Shown: positions 1 through 5,976 of the stretch, one piece after another
Position numbering within the stretch: position 1 is the stretch's first letter
Layout: each line of letters opens with the position of its first letter
Notes under the pieces: model-generated
Told to the model about the DNA's origin: nothing
Seen by the model: only the letters and a program-made list of their open reading frames with translations
Databases searched by the model: none
Assembly: GCA_947071365.1 (NCBI GenBank)
Contig: CAMTFT010000120.1
Span: 1-6,224 of the forward strand
Direction of reading: 5' to 3'
Origin: an uncultured bacterium
GTDB taxonomy: Bacteria > Bacillota > Clostridia > Lachnospirales > Lachnospiraceae
DNA: 6,224 bases
Program-made: the position numbers and the translations under genes

Positions 1-33
1 GCGCCACAGCCTTAGCAGGCTATCGCGCAGCAT
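1..33 (-). CDS. Possible 5' end of an unidentified gene leaving the window
   Basis: An ATG at 33 (minus strand) opens a frame that stays open to the window edge and reads MLRDSLLRLWR, a short basic-amphipathic start. Eleven codons are too few to identify a family. The upstream ribosome site is weak: a GAG lies 12 nt from the ATG and an AGGA about 20 nt away. I could not find a convincing promoter between it and thiZ. If real, it would be co-directional with the thi operon, about 135 bases downstream of the thiZ stop. It may equally be chance. Confidence 0.25.
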   Translation of the reverse strand, partial: MLRDSLLRLWR

Positions 34-168
34 TTTTGTTCAATTCTCGTGTGTCCTAAAAAACAACAAATCATCATAGATCCAGACATACAGCGGATGA
101 GCCCTGCGAAGTCCTTCCCCTCGTCCGGGTTAGCTGTTAACTAATCGGCATTGATTAATCCGCCCCGG
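34..168. other. Intergenic stretch downstream of thiZ
   Basis: This 135-base stretch follows the thiZ stop codon. I see no intrinsic terminator in it: the only inverted repeat is a 5-bp TAATC/GATTA pair around 142-157, which has no T-tract. No RNA gene or second reading frame with a ribosome site is evident. Transcription of the thi operon may therefore continue leftwards out of the window. Confidence 0.4.
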
Positions 169-891
169 CTACCGGATAATGTGGTGTATTTCCGCCCTCA
201 GCTCCCCCTGCCGATACAACCACTCTCTGGTTCGGTTCTTCTCGTGTATGGAGATCTCCTGCCGGATACCCTCCCCCGGCCCGCCGAGGATCAGTATCCG
301 GTCGGAAAGGTAGATCGCCTCATCCGTATCATGCGTGACCAGAAGAATCGTCCGCTTCAGATTACTGCAAAGCTCCCGAAGCCAGTCCTGCATATCCCCT
401 CTGGTAATGACATCCAGAGCACCGAAGGGCTCATCCAGCAAAAATATCCCCGCATCACAAAGTGTCGTACGAAGAAATGCCGCACGCTGGCGCATCCCTC
501 CCGACAGCTCCGCCGGGTACTTATTTTCGCAGCCCTCCAGCCCGAACCTGGCCATCTGCGCCTTCGCCGTCTCTCGCATCTCATCTTTCCTGTGATGGAT
601 CTCACCGTACAGGCACACATTATCCAGAATCGTTTTCCACGGAAACAGCAGATCATTCTGCGGCATATACGCAAAACGGCCGCTGATCCCATGGATCTCT
701 TCTCCATCGATCAAAATCTGCCCGCTCTGCGGCTGTAATATCCCCGCCAACACATTCAGCAGCGTGGATTTCCCGCAGCCGGAAGGCCCCAGAATACTGA
801 TAAATTCTCCATCCAGCACCGTAAAAGACAGATTTCGGAGTACTGTTTTATCTGAATAAGAAAAATTCAGGTGATTCACATCCAGTTTCAT
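169..891 (-). CDS. thiZ: ThiZ, ATPase of thiamine-precursor ABC importer
   Basis: A 240-residue ABC ATPase of the nitrate/sulfonate/taurine type (SsuB/TauB/ThiZ). It powers import on the cytoplasmic face of the membrane. All nucleotide-binding motifs are intact: Walker A GPSGCGKST at residues 35-43, Q-loop Gln78 (in MPQNDLLFPW), signature LSGGM at 129-133, Walker B FLLDEP at 150-155 with catalytic Glu154, D-loop at 157-160 and switch His187. The length is normal for the family. The start has an AGAGG ribosome site 6 nt upstream and lies 14 nt after the thiY stop, so it is the last gene of the operon. The ATPase sequence alone does not fix the substrate. The thiamine assignment rests on ThiY and on the TPP riboswitch upstream. 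Confidence 0.9.
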   Translation of the reverse strand: MKLDVNHLNFSYSDKTVLRNLSFTVLDGEFISILGPSGCGKSTLLNVLAGILQPQSGQILIDGEEIHGISGRFAYMPQNDLLFPWKTILDNVCLYGEIHHRKDEMRETAKAQMARFGLEGCENKYPAELSGGMRQRAAFLRTTLCDAGIFLLDEPFGALDVITRGDMQDWLRELCSNLKRTILLVTHDTDEAIYLSDRILILGGPGEGIRQEISIHEKNRTREWLYRQGELRAEIHHIIR

Positions 892-905
892 ACTATACCT
901 CTGTT

Positions 906-1901
906 CTACTGTGCCAGGAATTCATTCGTGTAGCACTCGGAAGCCGGAAGCGCTTCTTCAATCACGCCGTACTCCTGCAAGAAGGATGAATAGTTGTCCC
1001 ATACCTCGTCCTTCATCACGCCCCATACGTCCGTATCTTCCATAAATTTGTCCGCAAGATAGTTCTGGGATTTTTTCAGCATTTCCACATCATAATCCGG
1101 TGCGTGGGATGAGAGGACCTCTGCCGCGCCGTCCGGGTCTGCGATCGTATCCCCGTACCCCTTTGCTGTTGCACGCAGGAATGCGGATACCATATCCGGA
1201 TCTGATTCCAGCACTGCATTGCTGGCAATGATCACAGGCGTATAATAGTCAAGACGCTCATCCAGCTCCCGGCACTCCATATAGTTCAGCTTACAGCCGT
1301 TCATTTCGGCCATAACACTGTCCCAGCCCTCAAAGAACCACATCAGATCACAGCTCTTTCCAAGCGCTTCAAATCCACTTCCGTCAGAAATAACCATATT
1401 GAGTTTCGAAAAATCGGCTCCCGCCTGAGTCATACACGCCTCCAGCACCGCTGACTCTCCCGGGCCGCCCCAGCCGGCATACGTTTTGCCCTCAAAATCC
1501 GCCGGAGATGTGATTCCGCTGTCCGCCAGGCTGACGAAACCGGAGGTATTGTGCTGAATGACCGCAGCAACAGCTTTGATCGGAAGCGGATCTTCCGCGG
1601 TCAGCGCAATCGTCACATCCTCCTGATAGCTGATTCCAAAGGTGCCCTTCTGCTGTGCTACCAGCGTGGCCGTAGCTCCGTCCGTCGGCTCAATGATCTC
1701 AACGTCCAGCCCCTCTTCCTCATAATACCCTTTGTCCAGCGCCACATACATTCCTGTGTGGTTCGTATTCGGCACGTAATCGAGGATCACTGTTACCTTC
1801 TTAAGCTCTTCGCTCTCCTTCGCACCGGCAGCCATCGCCATGCTCATCGCCATACCTGCTGCCATCAGGACTGCCGTACTCTTTTTCCATGCTTTTTTCA
1901 T
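906..1901 (-). CDS. thiY: ThiY, pyrimidine-precursor binding protein (NMT1/THI5 family)
   Basis: A 331-residue extracytoplasmic solute-binding protein of the NMT1/THI5-like family. Residues 40-50 read LDYVPNTNHTG and are followed by MYVALDKGYYEEEGL, the hallmark N-terminal block of this family. Characterised ThiY proteins deliver formylaminopyrimidine or HMP-type thiamine precursors to ThiXZ; the exact ligand here is inferred. The start at 1901 is chosen because AGGAGG lies 9 nt upstream and the protein then begins MKKAWKKS, a typical signal peptide n-region, followed by a hydrophobic Ala/Met stretch (residues 9-26). An ATG at 1940 would add 13 residues and turn the ribosome site into codons. 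Oddly, no lipobox cysteine is present in the signal region, whereas Gram-positive binding proteins are usually lipoproteins. Cleavage near AMA-AGA or AGA-KES would release a soluble protein. Confidence 0.88.
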   Translation of the reverse strand: MKKAWKKSTAVLMAAGMAMSMAMAAGAKESEELKKVTVILDYVPNTNHTGMYVALDKGYYEEEGLDVEIIEPTDGATATLVAQQKGTFGISYQEDVTIALTAEDPLPIKAVAAVIQHNTSGFVSLADSGITSPADFEGKTYAGWGGPGESAVLEACMTQAGADFSKLNMVISDGSGFEALGKSCDLMWFFEGWDSVMAEMNGCKLNYMECRELDERLDYYTPVIIASNAVLESDPDMVSAFLRATAKGYGDTIADPDGAAEVLSSHAPDYDVEMLKKSQNYLADKFMEDTDVWGVMKDEVWDNYSSFLQEYGVIEEALPASECYTNEFLAQ

Positions 1902-1964
1902 GCTATAATTCCTCCTCTTAATATATATTGTCATAGTCATTCTTTCCTTAAAATACAGGTCAGG
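1902..1964 (-). promoter_or_regulatory. thiX-thiY spacer with ribosome binding sites
   Basis: This 63-nt gap separates the thiX stop from the thiY start. It carries the AGGAGG site at about 1911-1916 that supports the 1901 start. A second weaker AAGGA lies ahead of the alternative ATG at 1940. No terminator or internal promoter is obvious, so thiX and thiY are probably co-transcribed. Confidence 0.5.
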
Positions 1965-2729
1965 CTATGATGTTGTCCATTTTCGCCGCCTTGCCGATGG
2001 CAGCACCGCGTACCCGAAAAGCTTCACCAGCCCATTCATCATCAGGCTCAGAAGAATGATCATCAGAACACAGGCGAAAACCTTGTCCAGCATATAACCG
2101 TTCTTGGCCCGGATCAGATAATATCCAAGTCCGCTCTGGGACGCGATCCATTCTCCGACCACGGCTCCGCTGATGCTGTAGGTGGCCGCCACCTTAAGCC
2201 CCGACAGCAGCGATATCATTGCAGCCGGAATTTTGACGATACGGTACAATTGGAGCCTTGAACCGCCATATGTGCGCACGAGATTCATATATCCCGCGTC
2301 CATTTCCCCCAGCCCGTCACTGAAGCTGACCACAATGGGGAAAAAACACATAAGCACCACCGTCAGGATTTTCGGTGCATACCCGAACCCCATATATATA
2401 ATGAAGATGGGAGCCAGCACGATGACCGGCACCGTCTGCGTCACCACAAGGATCGGATAAATGCATTTTTTAAATGTAGGCATGGCATCTATCAGAACGC
2501 CGATCACAATACCCACCGCAAAGGAGATCGCCATTCCGGCCAGCGCTTCCATAACAGTCACACCTGCATGTCCAAGCAATACCGGGAACTCCGTCACAAA
2601 GGTCTTTATCATGTCGCTGGGCGCCGGAAGCACATACAGCGGAATTCCAGCGAGCTGTACCACAGCCTCCCAAAATGCCAGGAGCACCAGAATCACCAGT
2701 GCCGGCGCTGCTTTTGAAAACTTGTTCAT
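1965..2729 (-). CDS. thiX: ThiX, permease of thiamine-precursor ABC importer
   Basis: A 254-residue integral membrane permease of the SsuC/TauC/ThiX type (BPD_transp_1 domain). Hydrophobic segments fall at about residues 8-27, 60-80, 93-113, 119-138, 179-197 and 217-238, giving six predicted helices. The cytoplasmic EAA-like coupling loop at about 150-171 (NLVRTYGGSRLQLYRIVKIP) contacts the ATPase. The start at 2729 is preferred because AGAGG sits 8 nt upstream and the protein opens with MNKFSKAAP, directly before the first helix. The longer frame to 2825 would translate through the riboswitch terminator and is rejected. It is the first gene after the TPP riboswitch. It is followed by thiY (63 nt) and thiZ, the standard ThiXYZ complement. 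Confidence 0.88.
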   Translation of the reverse strand: MNKFSKAAPALVILVLLAFWEAVVQLAGIPLYVLPAPSDMIKTFVTEFPVLLGHAGVTVMEALAGMAISFAVGIVIGVLIDAMPTFKKCIYPILVVTQTVPVIVLAPIFIIYMGFGYAPKILTVVLMCFFPIVVSFSDGLGEMDAGYMNLVRTYGGSRLQLYRIVKIPAAMISLLSGLKVAATYSISGAVVGEWIASQSGLGYYLIRAKNGYMLDKVFACVLMIILLSLMMNGLVKLFGYAVLPSARRRKWTTS

Positions 2730-2737
2730 ATCAGATT

Positions 2738-2742
2738 CCTCT
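2738..2742 (-). promoter_or_regulatory. Ribosome binding site of thiX
   Basis: AGAGG on the minus strand, 8 nt before the ATG at 2729. It decides the start in favour of MNKFSK over the upstream in-frame ATG at 2825. It lies downstream of the riboswitch terminator hairpin and is not obviously part of it. Confidence 0.7.
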
Positions 2743-2765
2743 TTCTCTATAAAAGAATGTGCAAC

Positions 2766-2796
2766 AAAAAATGCCAGACATCTCATGCTGGCATTT
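2766..2796 (-). terminator. Riboswitch-controlled intrinsic terminator before thiX
   Basis: On the minus strand a perfect 9-bp stem, AAATGCCAG (2796-2788) with CTGGCATTT (2777-2769), closes a 10-nt loop. The 3' arm runs into a run of six T (2771-2766). This is a textbook rho-independent terminator placed between the TPP aptamer and the thiX ribosome site. It should form when TPP is bound and stop transcription before the operon. The 3' arm TGGCAT could instead pair with ATGCCA at 2841-2836, giving a possible antiterminator. Confidence 0.85.
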
Positions 2797-2812
2797 AAAT
2801 CAAACATCCCAT

Positions 2813-2850
2813 AACTGCGCGCCAATCTTTTACCTTGGCATCACGCAGTT
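2813..2850 (-). promoter_or_regulatory. Expression-platform hairpin between aptamer and terminator
   Basis: A two-part hairpin: AACTGCG (2850-2844) with CGCAGTT (2819-2813), and an inner GCCAA (2839-2835) with TTGGC (2825-2821), separated by a 4x1 internal loop. It begins one base after the P1 helix of the aptamer. It masks ATGCCA (2841-2836), which is complementary to the terminator's 3' arm, so it may act as an anti-antiterminator. The pairing is visible in the sequence; the switching role is inferred. Confidence 0.5.
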
Positions 2851-2851
2851 C

Positions 2852-2949
2852 TGAAAACATATTTTCCTTCGCCAGTATTATCTGTATCAGGTTCTAAGGG
2901 TCAAAACCGTACGGTTTACTCTCAGGCTTCACCAGCCTCCCCGTTTTCA
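2852..2949 (-). ncRNA. TPP riboswitch (THI element)
   Basis: The minus strand carries the conserved TPP aptamer blocks in order: GGGG (2942-2939), CTGAGA (2925-2920), ACCC (2901-2898), GAACCTGAT (2894-2886), TAAT, and GGCGAAGGAAAA in place of GCGnAGGGAA. P1 is a perfect 7-bp helix, TGAAAAC (2949-2943) with GTTTTCA (2858-2852). P3 is GGCT/AGCC, and the optional P3a is the palindrome AAACCGTACGGTTT (2917-2904). It senses thiamine pyrophosphate and, with the downstream terminator, should shut off thiXYZ when TPP is plentiful. The predicted transcription start falls at about 2949, so the RNA begins with P1. Confidence 0.96.
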
Positions 2950-2955
2950 AATTTT

Positions 2956-2984
2956 AGTATACTACACTTCCCTGTCATCTACAA
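2956..2984 (-). promoter_or_regulatory. Promoter of the thi operon
   Basis: A minus-strand sigma-A-type promoter: -35 TTGTAG (2984-2979), a 17-nt spacer, and -10 TATACT (2961-2956). The expected start, about 7 nt downstream, coincides with the 5' edge of riboswitch P1, which supports the call. Confidence 0.75.
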
Positions 2985-3016
2985 GAGGGAAATCCAGTAA
3001 TTTCATTCAATATTTT

Positions 3017-3238
3017 TTAAGCCTTCTGAAGCCACTCCTGCACGACACTGACCTGCATGCCGACTGCCTTTGCAATGTCGTCTATGGCCATGCCCATGCG
3101 GGAAAGGTTGATAGCTGCAGTATAAGTGTAACCATAGACCTTATAAAAGTCATTTATGCTTAGATAGTCGTCGGGTGATTTATATTCTATGATATTGTAT
3201 GTACGAAATATCCTGTCTCCAACAGACTTATTAAGCAA
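3017..3238 (-). pseudogene. Remnant of a PD-(D/E)XK-nuclease-like gene
   Basis: A 73-codon frame opening at a TTG that overlaps the end of the acetyltransferase gene by 8 nt; the frame is closed upstream by a TGA at 3248-3250. The segment IFRTYNIIEYKSPDDYLSI continuing into NDFYKVYGY (residues 10-37) matches, as I recall, the nuclease-core region of a Clostridia protein of roughly 300 residues related to the Rpn/PD-(D/E)XK group; EYK would be the E-x-K half of the catalytic motif. The text then jumps to a helix-turn-helix-like tail (NLSRMGMAIDDIAKAVG, then QVSVVQEWL) typical of the C-terminus of such proteins. The N-terminal strand with the first catalytic acid and the long central region are missing, so it is probably non-functional. 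A translated mini-protein coupled to the upstream gene cannot be excluded. Confidence 0.6.
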
Positions 3239-3722
3239 AATACAACCTCATATCATACCACGTCGCCCCGCCATGGCAGGAATCCGCCACACCATATTTC
3301 ACAAAGCCGTGCTTTTCATAATAATGGATCAATCGCTCCTTGCACGTCAGAACCACGCCCTTTTTGCCGCGCTCCCGTGAAATGCGCACAAGAGCATCCA
3401 GCAGTTCTCCCGCAATTCCTCTGCACCGGTATTCCGGCAATACATTCAGGCCGAAAACGGTCTGGTACGCCCCTGCCGGATCATGCAGACTTACATCGTG
3501 ATACAGCTCATCCGGCAAATGCGGCTCGTTCGTAGTGCCGCCATCTATAAATCCAATGATTTTCCCGTCCAGCTCCGCCACCAGAAAGTTCTCCAGAAAT
3601 GCCTGCATCCGCTCGCTGATCTCCTGCAAAGAAGCCGCCTCCGCCGCCGGAAAACAAGCTGCCTCAATGTCAGCAAGGCTGCCCGCTTCTTCTATTTTGG
3701 CCTGTCTTATCAATACTTCCAT
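3231..3722 (-). CDS. GNAT-family N-acetyltransferase (AANAT-like)
   Basis: A 163-residue single-domain GNAT acetyltransferase, predicted cytoplasmic, that transfers acetyl from acetyl-CoA to an amine. Beta1 and the first helix are IRQAKIEEAGSLADIEAACF (residues 5-24). The acetyl-CoA pyrophosphate loop is RCRGIAG (99-105), fitting R/Q-x-x-G-x-G/A after the strand VFGLNVLPEY. The C-terminal YYEKHGFVKYG (134-144) supplies the usual tyrosine of motif B. The layout resembles bacterial arylalkylamine-acetyltransferase-like members, but the substrate cannot be read from sequence. The start at 3722 is chosen for its AGGAG site 6 nt upstream; the in-frame ATG at 3767 lacks one. It is divergent from the ABC-F gene, and I could not identify a clear promoter for it. 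Confidence 0.85.
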   Translation of the reverse strand: MEVLIRQAKIEEAGSLADIEAACFPAAEAASLQEISERMQAFLENFLVAELDGKIIGFIDGGTTNEPHLPDELYHDVSLHDPAGAYQTVFGLNVLPEYRCRGIAGELLDALVRISRERGKKGVVLTCKERLIHYYEKHGFVKYGVADSCHGGATWYDMRLYFA

Positions 3723-3815
3723 ACCAATCTCCTTTTTACATACTTCAGCCATACAAACCGTAAGCACCGCCTGCTGCGCTGAACCTATTACCGCTGCTCA
3801 CTATGCTGAATTTAT

Positions 3816-3845
3816 TTGACATACCCCAGCGTTTTCCTTTATACT
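3816..3845 (+). promoter_or_regulatory. Promoter of the ABC-F gene
   Basis: Plus-strand consensus -35 TTGACA (3816-3821), an 18-nt spacer, and -10 TATACT (3840-3845). The predicted start is near 3852, which leaves an untranslated leader of about 310 nt before the ABC-F ATG at 4165. Confidence 0.75.
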
Positions 3846-3851
3846 CCTTCT

Positions 3852-4164
3852 GAGCAGTCAAACACCCTTTACAAATAATGGGATATTTAACTCTCACGGA
3901 AATAAATTCAGATACCGCCAACCAGGTGCATTCGATGAATTATTTCTGAAAGGGACATGATTCCCGACGGTACTTAGCGGGCGTATTTTGCCCGCTTACG
4001 TACCGCTTCGTGGAATTACTAAGCGCAAGCGGTCCCTGGAAGAAACAATTCATCGAACGCACCGTCCGGCAAAAATTTATACCACAGTATTATTCACAAA
4101 GAAATCCGCCTGTGAGCCATTTTACCAGATAAATCGCGCTCCGGCAATACACCAGGGAGGATCT
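3852..4164 (+). promoter_or_regulatory. Long structured 5' leader of the ABC-F gene
   Basis: This is the transcribed but apparently untranslated region between the promoter and the ABC-F start. It contains the 139-nt inverted repeat described separately. It also holds two short frames: 23 codons from ATG 3878, and 6 codons from ATG 3957 (MIPDGT). Neither has a good ribosome site. A small TCACA/TGTGA stem lies at 4094-4115. The ABC-F ribosome site AGGGAGG (4154-4160) is 4 nt from the ATG. No U-tract follows any of the hairpins, so this is not a standard intrinsic-terminator attenuator. Leader-based control is common for antibiotic-protective ABC-F genes, but that role is only a possibility here. 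Confidence 0.5.
3925..4063 (+). repeat. 139-nt imperfect inverted repeat with nested hairpins
   Basis: The outer arms 3925-3956 and 4032-4063 are both 32 nt and align without any bulge: 27 of 32 positions pair. The helices are GGTGC/GCACC, TTCGATGAATT/AATTCATCGAA, TTTCT/AGAAA and AGGGAC/GTCCCT. Nested inside are ATTCC (3960-3964)/GGAAT (4012-4016), CGGTAC (3968-3973)/GTACCG (4000-4005) and GCGGGC (3977-3982)/GCCCGC (3990-3995), which closes a 7-nt GTATTTT loop. An alternative helix ACCGCTT (4002-4008)/AAGCGGT (4027-4033) excludes parts of these. It may be a structured RNA in the ABC-F leader, or a dispersed palindromic (MITE- or REP-like) element that landed there. I saw no target-site duplication. 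Confidence 0.85.
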
Positions 4165-5718
4165 ATGATTTTAAATGTAAAAAATCTGAGCCACGGTTTC
4201 GGCGACCGGGCAATTTTCGATAACGTTTCTTTTCGCCTGCTGAAGGGAGAGCACATCGGGCTCATCGGCGCCAACGGCGAAGGAAAATCTACCTTTATGA
4301 ATATTATTACCGGCAAGCTGATGCCGGATGAAGGTACTGTTGAGTGGGCGAAAAATGTACGCGTCGGATATCTCGACCAGCACGCCGCTTTGGAAAAGGG
4401 CATGACCATCCGGGATGTCCTCAAATCTGCTTTTGGTTTTCTTTTTGAAATAGAGGAGACCATGAACCGGATGTTTGAAAAAATGGGTGAAGCATCCCCG
4501 GAGGAGATGGAACGTCTTCTGGATGAAACCGGTACGTATCAGGAGCTTCTGGAGCAGCATGATTTTTACATGATCGACACAAAGGTGGACGAGATCGCCC
4601 GGGCGCTGGGGCTTACCGACATTGGTCTGGACCGGGATGTCACCGAGCTTTCCGGCGGTCAGCGCACCAAGGTTTTGATGGCAAAGCTGCTGCTGGAAAA
4701 ACCAGATATCCTGTTGCTGGATGAGCCTACGAATTACCTCGACGAGCAGCATATCGAATGGCTGAAGCGTTATCTGACAGAATATGAAAACGCCTTTATT
4801 CTGATCTCCCACGATATTCCATTCCTGAACAGCGTCATTAACCTGATTTATCACATGGAAAACCAGTCCCTGAACCGTTACCCCGGAGACTACGACAAAT
4901 TTCAGGAGGTCTACGCCATGAAAAAATCCCAGCTTGAGGCCGCTTACAACCGCCAGCAGCAGGAGATCAATGAGCTGAAGGATTTTGTTGCCAGAAATAA
5001 AGCCCGGGTGGCTACCAGAAATATGGCCATGGCAAGACAGAAAAAACTGGACAAAATGGATGTGATTGAACTGGCCCGGGAAAAACCGAAGCCGGAATTT
5101 CATTTCCTGACGGCCCGCACTTCGGGAAAAATGATTTTTGAGACCTCCGATCTGGTCATCGGATATGACGAACCGCTCTCAAAACCGCTGAACATCCGCA
5201 TGGAACGCGGACAGCGCGTCGCTCTGACGGGAGCCAACGGCATCGGAAAGACCACGCTGCTAAAGAGCATTCTCGGGCTGATTCCGCCCTACTCCGGCTC
5301 CGTGCAGCTCGGCGATTATCAATATATCGGCTACTTTGAACAGGAGGCTGCCACAGACAACAGCACCACCTGTATAGAAGAGATCTGGCAGGACTTCCCC
5401 TCCTACACCCAGTACGAGGTACGCTCTGCCCTGGCAAAATGCGGTCTTACCACGAAGCACATTGAAAGCCAGGTACGGGTGCTGAGCGGCGGCGAACAGG
5501 CAAAGGTGCGCCTCTGCAAGATCCTGAACCGGGAGACAAATATCCTGCTGCTGGACGAGCCTACCAATCATCTGGATGTGGACGCGAAAGCGGAGCTGAA
5601 ACGAGCGCTGCAGGAGTATAAAGGGACGATTCTGCTGATCTGCCATGAACCGGAATTTTACCATGATGTGGTGAACGAGGTGTGGGACTGCCAGGAGTGG
5701 GCAACAAGAATCCCGTAA
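4165..5718 (+). CDS. ABC-F ATPase, YkpA/YbiT-type
   Basis: A 517-residue soluble protein with two ABC domains and no membrane segment: the ABC-F class that binds the ribosomal E site and acts on translation. Domain 1 has Walker A GANGEGKST (35-43), signature LSGGQ (162-166), Walker B LLLDEPTN (183-190) and His216. The interdomain linker, about 240-300, is charged and helical (AAYNRQQQEINELKDF, then ARQKKLDKM). Domain 2 has Walker A GANGIGKTT (356-364), signature LSGGE (440-444), Walker B LLLDEPTN (461-468) and His494, in the less usual context ICHEPEF rather than SHD. Both catalytic glutamates (187, 465) are present. Length and linker fit housekeeping YkpA/YbiT-like members better than proven resistance factors, but I cannot separate these without alignment. 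The start at 4165 has AGGGAGG upstream. An in-frame ATG at 3988 would place 59 codons in the leader hairpin and is rejected. Confidence 0.9.
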   Translation: MILNVKNLSHGFGDRAIFDNVSFRLLKGEHIGLIGANGEGKSTFMNIITGKLMPDEGTVEWAKNVRVGYLDQHAALEKGMTIRDVLKSAFGFLFEIEETMNRMFEKMGEASPEEMERLLDETGTYQELLEQHDFYMIDTKVDEIARALGLTDIGLDRDVTELSGGQRTKVLMAKLLLEKPDILLLDEPTNYLDEQHIEWLKRYLTEYENAFILISHDIPFLNSVINLIYHMENQSLNRYPGDYDKFQEVYAMKKSQLEAAYNRQQQEINELKDFVARNKARVATRNMAMARQKKLDKMDVIELAREKPKPEFHFLTARTSGKMIFETSDLVIGYDEPLSKPLNIRMERGQRVALTGANGIGKTTLLKSILGLIPPYSGSVQLGDYQYIGYFEQEAATDNSTTCIEEIWQDFPSYTQYEVRSALAKCGLTTKHIESQVRVLSGGEQAKVRLCKILNRETNILLLDEPTNHLDVDAKAELKRALQEYKGTILLICHEPEFYHDVVNEVWDCQEWATRIP

Positions 5719-5723
5719 AAGCG

Positions 5724-5948
5724 TTATTTAAATTCCCTGATTTCCTGCAAAAGCTGCATATCCTCATCATTTACGCGTATATTGGAGCACAGCTCCTTCC
5801 CGGCCGGGCTGATGACCTTCATCTCAATGACGCTTCCCGTCTCGATGCTGTTCATCGCAGCCCGGAAAAATGGCTCTACCTTCCCATGGTTCCGCTTAAA
5901 ACGCTCCACCATTTCTTTATACTCCATTAATTTCATCGGGTTGATCAT
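5724..5948 (-). CDS. Small conserved-looking protein of unknown function
   Basis: A 74-residue soluble protein without signal peptide, membrane segment or cysteine pair. It opens with MINPMKLMEYKEMVERFKRN, an amphipathic helix. A beta-like block follows (GSVIEMKVISPAGKELCSNI, 38-57) and then an acidic helix (NDEDMQLLQEIREF). I recall small Lachnospiraceae proteins of the form MNPMKL...F..NHPKF...IEI.V.TPEG, but know no function. The start at 5948 puts AAGGAG 8 nt upstream; the ATG at 5954 would be only 2 nt from it. The gene is convergent with the ABC-F gene, with 5 nt between their stop codons. Its leader contains a hairpin and 25-bp tandem repeats. Confidence 0.7.
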   Translation of the reverse strand: MINPMKLMEYKEMVERFKRNHGKVEPFFRAAMNSIETGSVIEMKVISPAGKELCSNIRVNDEDMQLLQEIREFK

Positions 5949-5976
5949 ATCCATCTCTCCTTTTTCCATTATCTGT

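Noticed and set aside
1..60. tRNA or attachment site at the left edge
   Set aside because: No cloverleaf or duplicated core could be found; the only tentative signal is a short open frame.
151..738. 195-codon plus-strand open frame
   Set aside because: It is antisense to thiZ, whose motifs are all intact; it has no ribosome site and its proline/arginine-rich text resembles no domain.
1960..2151. 63-codon minus-strand frame overlapping thiX
   Set aside because: It is a frame-shifted shadow of the thiX C-terminus with no ribosome site of its own.
2730..2825. 32-residue N-terminal extension of ThiX
   Set aside because: It would be translated from the riboswitch terminator; the AGAGG site and the protein's hydrophobic start both favour 2729.
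3925..4063. Intrinsic terminator or attenuator
   Set aside because: No U-tract follows the outer or inner hairpins on the plus strand, so simple rho-independent termination is unlikely.
3988..4164. 59-residue N-terminal extension of the ABC-F protein
   Set aside because: It lies in the leader palindrome with no ribosome site at 3988, while AGGGAGG precedes the canonical start at 4165.
4171..5103. 310-codon minus-strand open frame
   Set aside because: It is antisense to the ABC-F gene; long antisense frames are common in such genes and this one has no domain or ribosome site.
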